From NCBI GenBank assembly GCA_904398655.1, contig CAJFPF010000134.1:19251-83250 (forward strand): a stretch of DNA of 64,000 nucleotides. Reading direction: 5' to 3'. This DNA comes from an uncultured Anaerotruncus sp. Its GTDB lineage: Bacteria > Bacillota > Clostridia > Oscillospirales > Ruminococcaceae. Positions within the stretch are counted from its first letter, which is position 1. The number at the start of each line of letters is the position of its first letter. A model generated the notes under the pieces. It had not been told where the DNA came from. It did not search any database and worked only from the letters and a program-made list of their open reading frames with translations. The position numbers and the translations under genes were made by a program. This document shows, piece by piece, positions 23,804 through 32,696 of the stretch.

Positions 23804-24085
23804 CTAACGGAACAGGCGGCTGATTAGTCCGCCCCGATTGGGCCGTTGGTCGGTATAGGAGATACCGTCAATCCGGCTTCCCTCCAGGCTGACCTCCCCT
23901 GTCTCCACATCGATTCGATTGATATGGAGCTGTTCCCCACGGATTGCAATCTGGCCGGTATCGCAATAGAGCACCACCAGCTGTTCATCGAAGCTGTCCA
24001 CATCGGTGATCCCTGAAAGGTTCATCCGCTTCCGGCTCTCCAGAATAACATTATGCGGCCGGGACTGCCCCTGTAATTCCGCCAT
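23804..24085 (-). CDS. yabP: Sporulation protein YabP
   Basis: 93 residues of the YabP/YqfC family: HNVILESRKRMNLSGITDVDSFDEQLVVL, and GEQLHINRIDVETGEVSLEGSRID. YabP and YabQ are made in sporulating cells and needed for cortex assembly. ATG 24085 has GGGGGCGAAG upstream. It ends 11 bp before yabQ. Confidence 0.9.
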   Translation of the reverse strand: MAELQGQSRPHNVILESRKRMNLSGITDVDSFDEQLVVLYCDTGQIAIRGEQLHINRIDVETGEVSLEGSRIDGISYTDQRPNRGGLISRLFR

Positions 24086-24167
24086 AGCTTCGCCCCCTTT
24101 TTGCATAGATATGCGCCCCGAAAGGCGATGATGCAAAAAGACGCTGCCGCCCTGCCTTACCGGCGGC

Positions 24168-24410
24168 TCAATCTACCACTACATAGCCATCCGCGGCATT
24201 TTCCTTTTTGGCATATTCATTGACTGCCGTCACCTTGACCTTCAGAGGCTTTTGCCCCAGGTTCAATTCGATCAGGTCCCCTTCCTTTACCTCGTAGGAG
24301 GCCCGTGCCGGCTTCCCATTCACACTGACCCTTCCCGCGTCGCAGGCCTCGTTGGCCACTGTACGCCGCTTGATCAAACGGGTCACCTTCAAATATTTGT
24401 CCAGTCTCAT
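24168..24410 (-). CDS. rqcP: S4-domain RNA-binding protein RqcP
   Basis: 80 residues, one S4 domain (MRLDKYLKVTRLIKRRTVANEACDAGRVSVNG). It matches RqcP (YabO/Hsp15 family), which works with RqcH in ribosome quality control by stabilising the P-site tRNA on stalled 50S subunits. ATG 24410 has GAGGAGG upstream and gives the normal family length. It lies between hup and yabP. Confidence 0.9.
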   Translation of the reverse strand: MRLDKYLKVTRLIKRRTVANEACDAGRVSVNGKPARASYEVKEGDLIELNLGQKPLKVKVTAVNEYAKKENAADGYVVVD

Positions 24411-24449
24411 TGTTTCCTCCTCGGCTCTGCCGTTTTTATCATAAGAAAA

Positions 24450-24476
24450 AGCCTGCCACAGAAATTGCGACAGGCT
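24450..24476 (-). terminator. Hairpin with U-run after hup
   Basis: AGCCTG and CAGGCT arms, followed on the minus strand by TTTTTC. It lies between hup and rqcP and probably ends most hup transcripts, leaving partial read-through. Confidence 0.7.
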
Positions 24477-24495
24477 GGTATAGCAAACTCGTGGA

Positions 24496-24774
24496 TTATT
24501 TCCCGGCAACCGCATCTTTCAGAGCTTTGCCAGCTTTGAAAGAAGGGACGGTAGCGGCAGCAATGGTGATCTCCTCCTTGGTGATGGGGTTGATCCCTTT
24601 GCGCTCGCCGCGGGTTTTGGTCTCGAAGGTGCCAAAGCCAACCAGCGCAACCCGTTCGCCGTTTTTCAGCGCCTCGGTGATGGCGTCCACAACAGCGGCC
24701 ACGGCTTTTTCGCTATCTTTTTTGGAAAATCCGGACTTCTCCGCGACTGCGGTGATGAGTTCTGCTTTCGTCAT
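24496..24774 (-). CDS. hup: DNA-binding protein HU
   Basis: 92 residues, full length for HU: MTKAELITAVAEKSGFSKKD, then VGFGTFETKTRGERKGINP and the DNA-binding arm, then PSFKAGKALKDAV. It bends and compacts DNA as a dimer. ATG 24774 has GGAGGT seven bases upstream. It sits between mazG and rqcP, the usual place in Clostridia. Confidence 0.95.
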   Translation of the reverse strand: MTKAELITAVAEKSGFSKKDSEKAVAAVVDAITEALKNGERVALVGFGTFETKTRGERKGINPITKEEITIAAATVPSFKAGKALKDAVAGK

Positions 24775-24832
24775 GTGAATGACCTCCATACATTATTTCA
24801 TTATCTCCTCAGACATATTGCCTGTGATAAGA

Positions 24833-25636
24833 CTACATCCTCAGGGCCTTAGCCTCTGACCAAAGGTTGGACAGTTGTTCTGCCGAGGCCGTCTTCAAAT
24901 CGATCCCCCGTTTTAGAGCCAACTGCTCCACCTGGGTAAACCGGCCAATGAACTTTTCACAGGCCTTGTCCAAGCGCTCTTCTGGGTCTTGGTGCAACAT
25001 TCTGGCCGCATTGACCGCCGCAAATAACAGATCCCCCAGTTCCTCTCCTATTTGCGCTTCTGAACCGGAAGCTGCCGCCTCCTTGAGTTCCTCAAGTTCG
25101 CTTTCCAAATCTTTCATCGCCCAGCTGAACTCGGGATAGGCAAAACCGGCTTTGGCCGCGCGGCTCTGGATCTTGTCGCTGCGCATGAGCGCTGGGAGTA
25201 CACGGGGTACGCTCTCCAGTGTTTGGGAAGCAGTTGTCTGCCCCTTGCTCTTCGCTTTGATTCTGTCCCAGTTCTGCGTCACTTCGCCGCTATCAGAAAC
25301 CTCGGCTGTACCAAACACATGGGGATGGCGCAGGATCAACTTTTTGCAGATACCATCACAGACGTCCCCAAAATCAAACCGGCCGGCCTCCTGTTCCAGC
25401 CGGGCGTGAAACACCACCTGGAGCAGCACATCCCCCAGTTCCTCCCGCAGGAGAACCGGATCTTCGGTATCAATGGCCTCCAACACCTCATAGGTCTCTT
25501 CCAAGAAGTTGCGGCGGATGGAGTGATGATCCTGCTCCCGATCCCAGGGGCATCCATCTTCCCCTCGCAACAGGGCCATGATCTCCAGCAGATCGTCGAT
25601 TCCATAGGAAGCTTTCTGTTGAAAGTTGACCGGCAC
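24833..25636 (-). CDS. mazG: Nucleoside triphosphate pyrophosphohydrolase MazG
   Basis: 267 residues with two MazG repeats. The first has CPWDREQDHHSIRRNFLEETYE, and EELGDVLLQVVFHA, giving the metal-binding ExxE and ExxD residues. The second has LEELKEAAASGSEAQIGEELGDLLFAAVN. The enzyme hydrolyses abnormal or surplus NTPs to NMP and pyrophosphate. It follows spoVB on the same strand by about 50 bp. Confidence 0.93.
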   Translation of the reverse strand: MPVNFQQKASYGIDDLLEIMALLRGEDGCPWDREQDHHSIRRNFLEETYEVLEAIDTEDPVLLREELGDVLLQVVFHARLEQEAGRFDFGDVCDGICKKLILRHPHVFGTAEVSDSGEVTQNWDRIKAKSKGQTTASQTLESVPRVLPALMRSDKIQSRAAKAGFAYPEFSWAMKDLESELEELKEAAASGSEAQIGEELGDLLFAAVNAARMLHQDPEERLDKACEKFIGRFTQVEQLALKRGIDLKTASAEQLSNLWSEAKALRM

Positions 25637-25683
25637 AGCGTCGCCTCCCCTGCTTTTTCCTCTTCCGACGGTTCTTTAGTATT

Positions 25684-27414
25684 CTACCCCAAAAGGGAGC
25701 GCTTTTCAAGTAGATTTCCGAACTTTTCTCCGCCCGGAAGCATAGAAATATCGGCTTTTGTAAGGGCTTTCATCAAAAGCACAAGAAATAGGTAAAAAAT
25801 TCCTCCCAAAGCAATGGAAATCACCAGTTTCCATTCGCTTCCCCAATGTTGAAAGAGGAAACGATGGCTCAGATAGGCAATTCCCCCACATCCAAGCCCT
25901 GCCAGCAGCGGTTTCCCAAATATTTCCGCCCCTGAAAGCCGCAACCCGGTCTGCTGCACCATCTGCCACAATCCACCGAAAAACACGAAGGCATGACAGA
26001 GCAATGTCCCCACAGGGGCAGCTTGGATATTTAAACGGGGATCCGCGACCAATATAAAATTGCAGAGCAGTTTCAGTATCCCACCTATGAACAACAATTT
26101 CACCGGTATTGTTGCCCGTCCGGTGGCCTGTAGGATGGCATTGACAGGCAGACTCATGGCCAGCAAAATGGAACTCAGACCCATTAGCCGCAGTGCCGAC
26201 ACAATAGCCGCTGCCTCCAGCGGCCGGGAGGCATAGAGAAGGCCCAAAATCGGTTCTGCCAATAGGCATAGGCCAATGCCCGCAGGCATGGCCAACAGTG
26301 CGGAGATGCGCAGAGCCGAGGTAGCTGTCTGCTCCAAGTGCCGGCGGTTTTTTACCGCCCAGGCCGCTGATATCGCCGGCAATAGGCTGATCCCTACAGT
26401 TCCAATGAGGGCCGGCGTGAGATTATAAAGCGGGACGGCCAGTCCAGAATAGCATCCATAGAGATAGGAAGGAAGTCGATCTAACGGAACCCCTGAAGGA
26501 ATTTTCCCCTGATATTGCTTTAAGAGCAGTGCCGGGGCCCGTTCCACCGCCGCTTCCAACCGGTTCATCACAGAGACCAGATCAATAAAAGAGGTCAGGT
26601 TGGAGATCACAGAGGCGATGCAGACGGGAATCGCAATGGACAATAGTTGTCTAGTTAGCTGTTTCTCCTCCCTGCGGGGAGGGGAAAAGTCCGGTTGTCT
26701 CTTCTGGTGGCGAAAGTGCCAAAAGATCAGATAGAGGGTTCCACAAAGGGTACTGATTGTCACTCCTAAAATGGCACCGGCGGCGCTGTAGGGCAGCAGG
26801 GCCAGATGGGCCTCTTCCAAACTCTGGCAAAGGGTTCCAAACACCTGTCCGCCGCTTCTATACTGTTTCAGTCCTACCTGGGTAACCAATACCGCCAAGC
26901 CCAACCCAAAACAGAGTTTGCTGACGGCTTCTACCACTTGGGAAACCGCTGTGGGAACCATATTGTGCATCCCCTGCCAGTATCCCCGTAACACCGCCAT
27001 CAAGCAGCCAAATAAAAGGGCTGGCGCCAGCATCCTCACAGCCGCAGCGGCTTGGGGATTTTTGACCAGCTGGGCAAATGCCTCCGCCCCCAGTAGCATC
27101 AGGCCCATTCCCAGTGCCCCCAAACCGGCAAATGTCCATAACGCCCGATGGAATAGCCGCGAAGTCTGATGGAGCTGCCCTTTCGCCACCAACTCACTCA
27201 CCAGTTTGGAGACCGCCACCGGGACGCCAGAGACGAACAGCGCATAGAGGGGATAATAGAGGTCGTAGGCTACATTGAAATAACTCATGCCCACGCCGCC
27301 CAGCAGGTTTGTCAGAGGGATTTTGAAGCAGGCGCCGATGAGTTTTACCACTGCCATTCCCACAGCCAGAATGAACGTCCCATATAAATAGCCCCGTTTC
27401 TGTGGATTTGGCAA
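25684..27414 (-). CDS. spoVB: Stage V sporulation protein B-like MOP-family flippase
   Basis: 576 residues with about 14 membrane segments, in the polysaccharide/lipid II flippase (MurJ/SpoVB) branch of the MOP superfamily. The N-terminus GTFILAVGMAVVKLIGACFKIPLTNLLG and the FNVAYDLYYPLYALFVSGVPVAVSKLVSE block are typical of SpoVB-like proteins. They are thought to move lipid-linked precursors for spore cortex or cell wall. It is the first gene of the spoVB-mazG-hup block. Confidence 0.86.
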   Translation of the reverse strand: MPNPQKRGYLYGTFILAVGMAVVKLIGACFKIPLTNLLGGVGMSYFNVAYDLYYPLYALFVSGVPVAVSKLVSELVAKGQLHQTSRLFHRALWTFAGLGALGMGLMLLGAEAFAQLVKNPQAAAAVRMLAPALLFGCLMAVLRGYWQGMHNMVPTAVSQVVEAVSKLCFGLGLAVLVTQVGLKQYRSGGQVFGTLCQSLEEAHLALLPYSAAGAILGVTISTLCGTLYLIFWHFRHQKRQPDFSPPRREEKQLTRQLLSIAIPVCIASVISNLTSFIDLVSVMNRLEAAVERAPALLLKQYQGKIPSGVPLDRLPSYLYGCYSGLAVPLYNLTPALIGTVGISLLPAISAAWAVKNRRHLEQTATSALRISALLAMPAGIGLCLLAEPILGLLYASRPLEAAAIVSALRLMGLSSILLAMSLPVNAILQATGRATIPVKLLFIGGILKLLCNFILVADPRLNIQAAPVGTLLCHAFVFFGGLWQMVQQTGLRLSGAEIFGKPLLAGLGCGGIAYLSHRFLFQHWGSEWKLVISIALGGIFYLFLVLLMKALTKADISMLPGGEKFGNLLEKRSLLG

Positions 27415-27504
27415 GGGCCTCCCCCCATTCCTACAAATTTTCCGATCTATTGGGATCTATATGAGTCCATTGTGGGGTTTATGTCCCCGAAAAGGCCAAG
27501 CAAA

Positions 27505-27537
27505 AGCGGGTGCCGGCTATCCTAACCAACACCCGCT
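27505..27537 (-). terminator. Terminator of the liv operon
   Basis: AGCGGGTG and CACCCGCT arms, just after livF, followed by TTTTGCTT on the minus strand. Confidence 0.72.
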
Positions 27538-27556
27538 CCTATGCCAATGAATCCGC

Positions 27557-28267
27557 CTATTGGCGTTTTTTGCCCAAATATGCCGCTTTGACACTCTCAT
27601 CCTGAAGCAGATCTATACCAGTGCCGCTCATGGTAATTTTGCCAGTCTCCAACACGTAGCCAAAATCCGCCGTCCGTAGGGCCATATTGGCATTTTGTTC
27701 AATCAAGAGAATGGTAACCCCTCGTTTGTGGATCTCTTTGATGATATCAAAGATCCCCTTGACCACCAGGGGTGCCAGGCCCAAAGAGGGCTCATCCATC
27801 ATAATCAGTTTCGGATGGCTCATCAGCGCCCTTCCCACCGCCAGCATCTGTTGTTCCCCTCCGGAGAGGGTGCCTGCCAGCTGCCAGGAACGCTCTTTCA
27901 AGCGGGGAAACAGATCGTAAATCCAACGGAAATCTTCGCTGAAGTCCTTTTCCTTGCGCAGGTAAGCGCCTATCTTCAAGTTCTCCAGAACGGTCAGATC
28001 GGGGAATACCCGCCGCCCCTCCGGCACCAGGGTAATCCCCCGGCTCACGATCTTTTCCGGCTCCATGCCGGTGATTTCCTCCCCCTGATAGGTAATTCTT
28101 CCTGATTTGGGCTTCACAAGGCCACTGATGGTCCGCAACGTAGTGCTCTTCCCGGCGCCATTTGCGCCGATCAGCGTCACAATGCTCTGATCCGGCACCT
28201 CCAGAGAAATCCCCTTGACCGCCTCAATCCCGCTATAGGAAACGTAAAGGTTCTCAATCTTCAGCAT
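27557..28267 (-). CDS. livF: Branched-chain amino acid ABC transporter ATP-binding protein LivF
   Basis: 236 residues. Walker A GANGAGKST, signature LSGGEQQM, Walker B LIMMDEPSLGLAP, and H-loop near LLIEQN. It powers import with LivG. ATG 28267 (MLKIENLYVSYSG) fits the family and overlaps the end of livG by 14 bp. Last gene of livJHMGF. Confidence 0.93.
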   Translation of the reverse strand: MLKIENLYVSYSGIEAVKGISLEVPDQSIVTLIGANGAGKSTTLRTISGLVKPKSGRITYQGEEITGMEPEKIVSRGITLVPEGRRVFPDLTVLENLKIGAYLRKEKDFSEDFRWIYDLFPRLKERSWQLAGTLSGGEQQMLAVGRALMSHPKLIMMDEPSLGLAPLVVKGIFDIIKEIHKRGVTILLIEQNANMALRTADFGYVLETGKITMSGTGIDLLQDESVKAAYLGKKRQ

Positions 28268-29102
28268 CTTCTGGCACCCCCAGGTAGGCTTCCACCACAC
28301 GTGGATTATTTTGGATCTCCTCCGGCGTCCCTTGGGCAATGGTCTGTCCAAAATCCAGCACGTAGATCCTATTTGAAATCTCCATCACCAGGTCCATATG
28401 GTGTTCAATGATGAAAACGGTCAGATGAAAATCCTTTTGAATCTGACGGATAAAGGCCGTCAGCTCGTCGGTCTCCTGCGGATTCATGCCCGCCGCCGGC
28501 TCATCCAGCAACAGTAGGGTGGGCTGAGTCGCCAAAGCCCGGGCAATCTCCAACCGCCTCTGTTGCCCATAGGGCAATGAACTGGCCACCTCATCTTTCA
28601 GATTTTCCAAACCTAAAATCCGCAACAGCTCCATCGTCTCCTGACGCTGTTGCCGCTCCTCCCGGGCGTTCAAACGGAAGGTTGCAGAAAAAACATTGGC
28701 ATGGGAGTGCATATGCTTGGCGATCAATACATTTTCAAATACAGAAAGGCTTTTGAATAAGCGTATATTTTGAAAGGTACGGGCTACCCCCAATTTGGTG
28801 ATCTGATCGGGGGTCTTAACAAGCACCTGTGGAAATTTCTCCGGATGGCTCCCCTGATAATTTTGTCTCATTTTTCCCTGGGGGTGGTTGGAAACAATCA
28901 TCTCATCGTGAAAATAAATTGCCCCATTGGTGGGCGCATAGACGCCGGTGATCATATTGAACGCGGTGGTTTTTCCCGCGCCATTTGGGCCAATGAGCGC
29001 TACAATCTCTCCTTCGTCAATATGGAGGGAGAGGTCATTTACCGCCACCACACCGCCAAATTGCATGGTCAAATTTTCTAAGCGCAACACATGATTTCCC
29101 AT
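28254..29102 (-). CDS. livG: Branched-chain amino acid ABC transporter ATP-binding protein LivG
   Basis: 282 residues. Walker A GPNGAGKTT, signature in SLPYGQQRRLEIARAL, Walker B LLLLDEPAAGMNP, and H-loop VFIIEHHMDLVM. The LivG-specific insert with VARTFQNIRLFKSLSV is present. ATG 29102 shares one base with the livM stop (TAATG) and has GGAGGC upstream, so translation is coupled. Confidence 0.94.
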   Translation of the reverse strand: MGNHVLRLENLTMQFGGVVAVNDLSLHIDEGEIVALIGPNGAGKTTAFNMITGVYAPTNGAIYFHDEMIVSNHPQGKMRQNYQGSHPEKFPQVLVKTPDQITKLGVARTFQNIRLFKSLSVFENVLIAKHMHSHANVFSATFRLNAREERQQRQETMELLRILGLENLKDEVASSLPYGQQRRLEIARALATQPTLLLLDEPAAGMNPQETDELTAFIRQIQKDFHLTVFIIEHHMDLVMEISNRIYVLDFGQTIAQGTPEEIQNNPRVVEAYLGVPEDAED

Positions 29103-30229
29103 TACGCGGCGCCTCCCTTCGATGGACGTTGCCTTTTGATCAGGCGCTTTATCAGGCCATAAAGGCCATCCCAACTGAATTCACGGTCGCCCATCAGGCC
29201 GCGCCGGTAAAACAGGACCACCACCATCAAAAGCACGGAAAAAACGACCATCCGAAATCCCGGCCGGAATAGGGGGATTGATATACCGCCGATGGACAAC
29301 GGGGTATCAAAGAACCGCAGCCACCATTCCTTACTGGCGGTCACCAGGAGAGCGCCGATGACACTGCCAGTGATGCTGCCTAGGCCGCCGATCACTACAA
29401 TCAACAGGATATCGTAGGTGAGGGTGATTGAAAACGTCTTGGCCTCGATGGAGCGCATGAACATGGCCAACATCCCGCCCGCGATAGCGGTAAAAAATGA
29501 GCTGACCACAAAGGAGAGCTCCTTATGGCGAAACAGGTTAATCCCCATGGCCTCCGCCGCGATTTCGTCCTCCCGGATCGCTTTGAATGCTCGGCCATAG
29601 GTGGAACGGATCAGCAGAGCCATCAGGCCGATGCATACCCCTGCAATGATAAATGTGATCAGGATACTGGAAAAGCCGGGAATTTTGTTCAAACCGTAGG
29701 AACCGTTGGTAATGGTGTCCATCTGGGGGCTGGAAAGGATCGCCCGGATAATCTCTGAAAAACCCAGGGTGGCCACCGCCAAATAGTCACTCTTCAACCG
29801 CAACACAGGGATTCCAATGAGGGCGGCAAACAGGGCACCCATCAATCCTCCCACGATCAGCGCCAGATAGGGGTAGGCCATTTGGACCGCCCCGGGGGCA
29901 GACTCCAGCAGGGTTTTAAACGCTTTGATGCCAGGATTGATCCCATTCATATAGTAGACACTGTCCACTGCGTCCACCGGAATCAGTAAAATAGCTGTGG
30001 TATAGGCCCCAATGGCCATAAATCCGGCCTGGCCCAGAGAAAACAGGCCGGTGAAGCCGTTGAGAAGGTTCATGGCCACCGCGACCACTGCCAAAATAAC
30101 GCCCTTTTCCAATACAGAAAGCAGCATCCCGTTTTGAGCCTTGTCCTGTTCCACCATCAACAGAAAAACAGCGACAAGGAGCACCAAAAACCCGGATAAT
30201 AGGATCCTCATGGATTTTTTCATCATCAT
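29102..30229 (-). CDS. livM: Branched-chain amino acid ABC transporter permease LivM
   Basis: About 375 residues with eight or more membrane segments. The family block GFMAIGAYTTAILL and the EAA-like cytosolic loop RAFKAIREDEIAAEAMGINLFRHK identify LivM. The start is one of several tandem codons (GTG 30232, ATG 30229, 30226, 30223) that overlap the livH stop; AAGGTG is just upstream. Confidence 0.92.
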   Translation of the reverse strand: MMMKKSMRILLSGFLVLLVAVFLLMVEQDKAQNGMLLSVLEKGVILAVVAVAMNLLNGFTGLFSLGQAGFMAIGAYTTAILLIPVDAVDSVYYMNGINPGIKAFKTLLESAPGAVQMAYPYLALIVGGLMGALFAALIGIPVLRLKSDYLAVATLGFSEIIRAILSSPQMDTITNGSYGLNKIPGFSSILITFIIAGVCIGLMALLIRSTYGRAFKAIREDEIAAEAMGINLFRHKELSFVVSSFFTAIAGGMLAMFMRSIEAKTFSITLTYDILLIVVIGGLGSITGSVIGALLVTASKEWWLRFFDTPLSIGGISIPLFRPGFRMVVFSVLLMVVVLFYRRGLMGDREFSWDGLYGLIKRLIKRQRPSKGGAA

Positions 30230-31110
30230 CACACCTTGTCGATATTTTTCTCGCCGAATAGGCCAGTAGGACGGAACAGCAACATCACAATCAACAGCAC
30301 AAATGTAAACGCATCTGAAAAAGTGGAGTATCCCAGTGCCACCAGTGCCGTTTCGCAGACGCCGATGACGAAGCCACCCACCACCGCGCCGGGAATGCTA
30401 CCAATGCCGCCGAATACCGCTGCCACAAAGCACTTTAATCCTGGCAATGTACCAGAAAAGGGGGTCACCGACATACGATCGGTAAAGTAGAGAATCGACC
30501 CTACCGCCGCCAAAAAGGACCCAATCACAAATGTCATACTGATGACATTGTTGATCTTAATCCCCATCAGAGCGGAAGTTTCAAAGTCCTTGGAAACCGC
30601 CCGCATGGCCATTCCAATTTTGCTGTGATTGATGAGCATCACCAACGCATAGACCAGCAGGATGGTCAAAACAGGGGTGATGAAGGTCACCAGGCTGGCA
30701 GATACCGCTCCAATTTGGAATATCTTCTTCAAAATCGGGATCTCCGGATAACTTTGCGGAAGTGCGGAGAACAGATAGGTCGCCAAATTTTGCAGTAAGT
30801 AGGATACACCGATAGCGGAAATCATGATGGACATCCGCGGCGCCGAGCGCAAGGGCTTATAGGCGGCCCGCTCGATGGCAACTCCCAACAGAATTGTGCC
30901 GGCAATGGTGATGGTCACGGAAATGGGCCATGGAAAACTGGCCATGGAAAAAATCATGAAATAGCCGGCCATCATAAAGATTTCTCCGTGGGCAAAGTTG
31001 ATCAGACGCAGAATCCCATAGACCATGGTATATCCGATTGCGATCAACGCATAGGCCCCGCCCAGGGAAATCCCTGTGAGGCAGTGCTGTATCAGCGTTG
31101 AGAAGCTCAT
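30229..31110 (-). CDS. livH: Branched-chain amino acid ABC transporter permease LivH
   Basis: 293 residues, polytopic. The N-terminal block GGAYALIAIGYTMVYGILRLINFAHGE is the LivH signature, and the loop AMRAVSKDFETSALMGIKIN is the ATPase-contact region. ATG 31110 has GGGGGG upstream. Confidence 0.93.
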   Translation of the reverse strand: MSFSTLIQHCLTGISLGGAYALIAIGYTMVYGILRLINFAHGEIFMMAGYFMIFSMASFPWPISVTITIAGTILLGVAIERAAYKPLRSAPRMSIMISAIGVSYLLQNLATYLFSALPQSYPEIPILKKIFQIGAVSASLVTFITPVLTILLVYALVMLINHSKIGMAMRAVSKDFETSALMGIKINNVISMTFVIGSFLAAVGSILYFTDRMSVTPFSGTLPGLKCFVAAVFGGIGSIPGAVVGGFVIGVCETALVALGYSTFSDAFTFVLLIVMLLFRPTGLFGEKNIDKV

Positions 31111-31180
31111 GTGTATCCCCCCTGGATTGTGTTTTTGCGGGAGAGTCCCATCTACCCCGCAAATGAGGTCGATTCCCACG

Positions 31181-31216
31181 CAGAGGAGCGGAGAGGCGGA
31201 CGCCTCCCCGCTCTGC
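31181..31216 (-). terminator. GC-rich hairpin between livJ and livH (partial terminator or mRNA stabiliser)
   Basis: GAGCGGGGAGGCG pairs with the complementary arm across a very short loop, with no good U-run after it. Such hairpins after binding-protein genes commonly let the binding protein be made in excess over the permease. Confidence 0.6.
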
Positions 31217-31234
31217 TACATTTGAAAAGCCGGA

Positions 31235-32476
31235 TCAGTTCAGAGTGACGGTCTTCAGGAATTTGAAAGCGCCATCCTCCACCGTTTTGATATAGGCCAT
31301 ATCCTTGTTGGCATCACCGTTTTCCCCGAAAGTAATATTTCCGGTCACACCAGTCACCTGGACCGAACCTATGGCGTCCCGGATCGCGGTTGTATCGGTA
31401 GAACCAGCGGCCTTCAGGGCCTCCAGAGCCGTGAGATAGGCGTCATAACCCAGGGCAGAAACCGCGGCTACGCCGTCGCCGCCGTTCCGGTTCAGATAAT
31501 CGGGGTTGGCATTGAGGAACTCTTTAAACCCGGTGACAAACTCGCCGGCAGCGGGATTGGAGGTGTCGTTTTCATCAAAGAAGGTGGAGATGCAGACCCC
31601 TTCCGCGTTTTCACCCGCATTGTCGATGATCGTCTGATTCTCCCAGGTATCCCCCGCCATGATGGTAGAGGTGATGCCCAATTCCCGGGCTTGCTGGATC
31701 AGCAGGGGGGCCGTGGTGATGGAAGAGGGGGCGAAAATAACATCCGGATTGGCGCTTTTGATATTGGTAAGGATCGCTTTAAAATCGGTCTGATTGGTTT
31801 GGAACTGCTCCTCTGCCACGATGGAGGCTTCGCCGTTGGCCTCTGCGAACGCCTTTTTGAAATAGTTCCCCAATCCGGAAGAGTAATCATCGCCCAACTG
31901 GGTGATGATCGCGGCGGTCTTGGCCCCTTCCTGGGTGGCAAAGTTAGCCATCACCGTTCCCTGGAATGGATCGATAAAACAGACACGGAAATACCAGTCG
32001 TTTCCAGCTGTCACCTGGGGATTGGTACAGGAAACACCGATGGCCGGGATGGAATTCTCCTCAAAGATAGGGCCAGCGGCAATGGAGACGCCGGAACCAT
32101 AGGAGCCCAATACAATGGAAACACCGGAACTCACCAAAGACTGAGCTGCGGTGACCGCCTCGGTCTTGTCCGACTTGTTATCCACCTCTACCAGCTCCAC
32201 CGTATACTCGGTGCCGCCAATTTCCACAGTGGGAAACAGTTGATTGGCGTAACGGATTCCCAGAACCTCCTGGAAACCACCGCCGCCATTTTCACCGGTC
32301 ACCGGCTCAAAGACGCCGATCTTCACCACGTTGCCGCCGTCGGCTGCGGGCTGTTCGCTTGCAGCCTGGGACCCTGCGGAAGAACCAGCTGCAGAGGTAG
32401 TGCCAGAGCTGGAACACCCAGCCAATAGACTGAAGCTCATCACTGCTGCCAGGGCAAATGCCAATCGTCTTTTCAT
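31235..32476 (-). CDS. livJ: Branched-chain amino acid-binding lipoprotein (LivJ/LivK type)
   Basis: 413 residues. Lipoprotein signal with lipobox SLLAGCSS, Ser/Ala-rich spacer, then a type I periplasmic-binding fold: VKIGVFEPVTGENGGGG, VVLGSYGSGVSIA, CTNPQVT, IITQLGDDYSSG. It catches the amino acid outside the cell for LivHMGF. The precise ligand (Leu/Ile/Val or another) is not certain. Its promoter is at 32546-32574. Confidence 0.9.
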   Translation of the reverse strand: MKRRLAFALAAVMSFSLLAGCSSSGTTSAAGSSAGSQAASEQPAADGGNVVKIGVFEPVTGENGGGGFQEVLGIRYANQLFPTVEIGGTEYTVELVEVDNKSDKTEAVTAAQSLVSSGVSIVLGSYGSGVSIAAGPIFEENSIPAIGVSCTNPQVTAGNDWYFRVCFIDPFQGTVMANFATQEGAKTAAIITQLGDDYSSGLGNYFKKAFAEANGEASIVAEEQFQTNQTDFKAILTNIKSANPDVIFAPSSITTAPLLIQQARELGITSTIMAGDTWENQTIIDNAGENAEGVCISTFFDENDTSNPAAGEFVTGFKEFLNANPDYLNRNGGDGVAAVSALGYDAYLTALEALKAAGSTDTTAIRDAIGSVQVTGVTGNITFGENGDANKDMAYIKTVEDGAFKFLKTVTLN

Positions 32477-32545
32477 TCCTTTTTCCTCCCAAATTTTTTC
32501 GCTTTCGCCAATAGAAATACAATTGTTTTTCTATCAAGTACAGTT

Positions 32546-32574
32546 ATTATAGCAGAAGATGCACCAATATGCAA
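32546..32574 (-). promoter_or_regulatory. Probable promoter of the liv operon
   Basis: Minus-strand TTGCAT (32569-32574) and TATAAT (32546-32551), spacing 17 bp, about 70 bp before livJ. Confidence 0.68.
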
Positions 32575-32656
32575 GCTTAATTTGAGAAAACTGCGAAAAC
32601 AAATGATTTTTTATCAACTAACCCTTTATTTTTCAGTTATATTTTGAAAAAAGCAT

Positions 32657-32696
32657 AAAAACACCTGGCAAGGCGGATGCCTCGCCAGGTGTTTTT
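32657..32696. terminator. Strong terminator after pncB
   Basis: An AACACCTGGC/GCCAGGTGTT stem with A- and T-runs on both sides, directly after the pncB stop. Confidence 0.88.
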
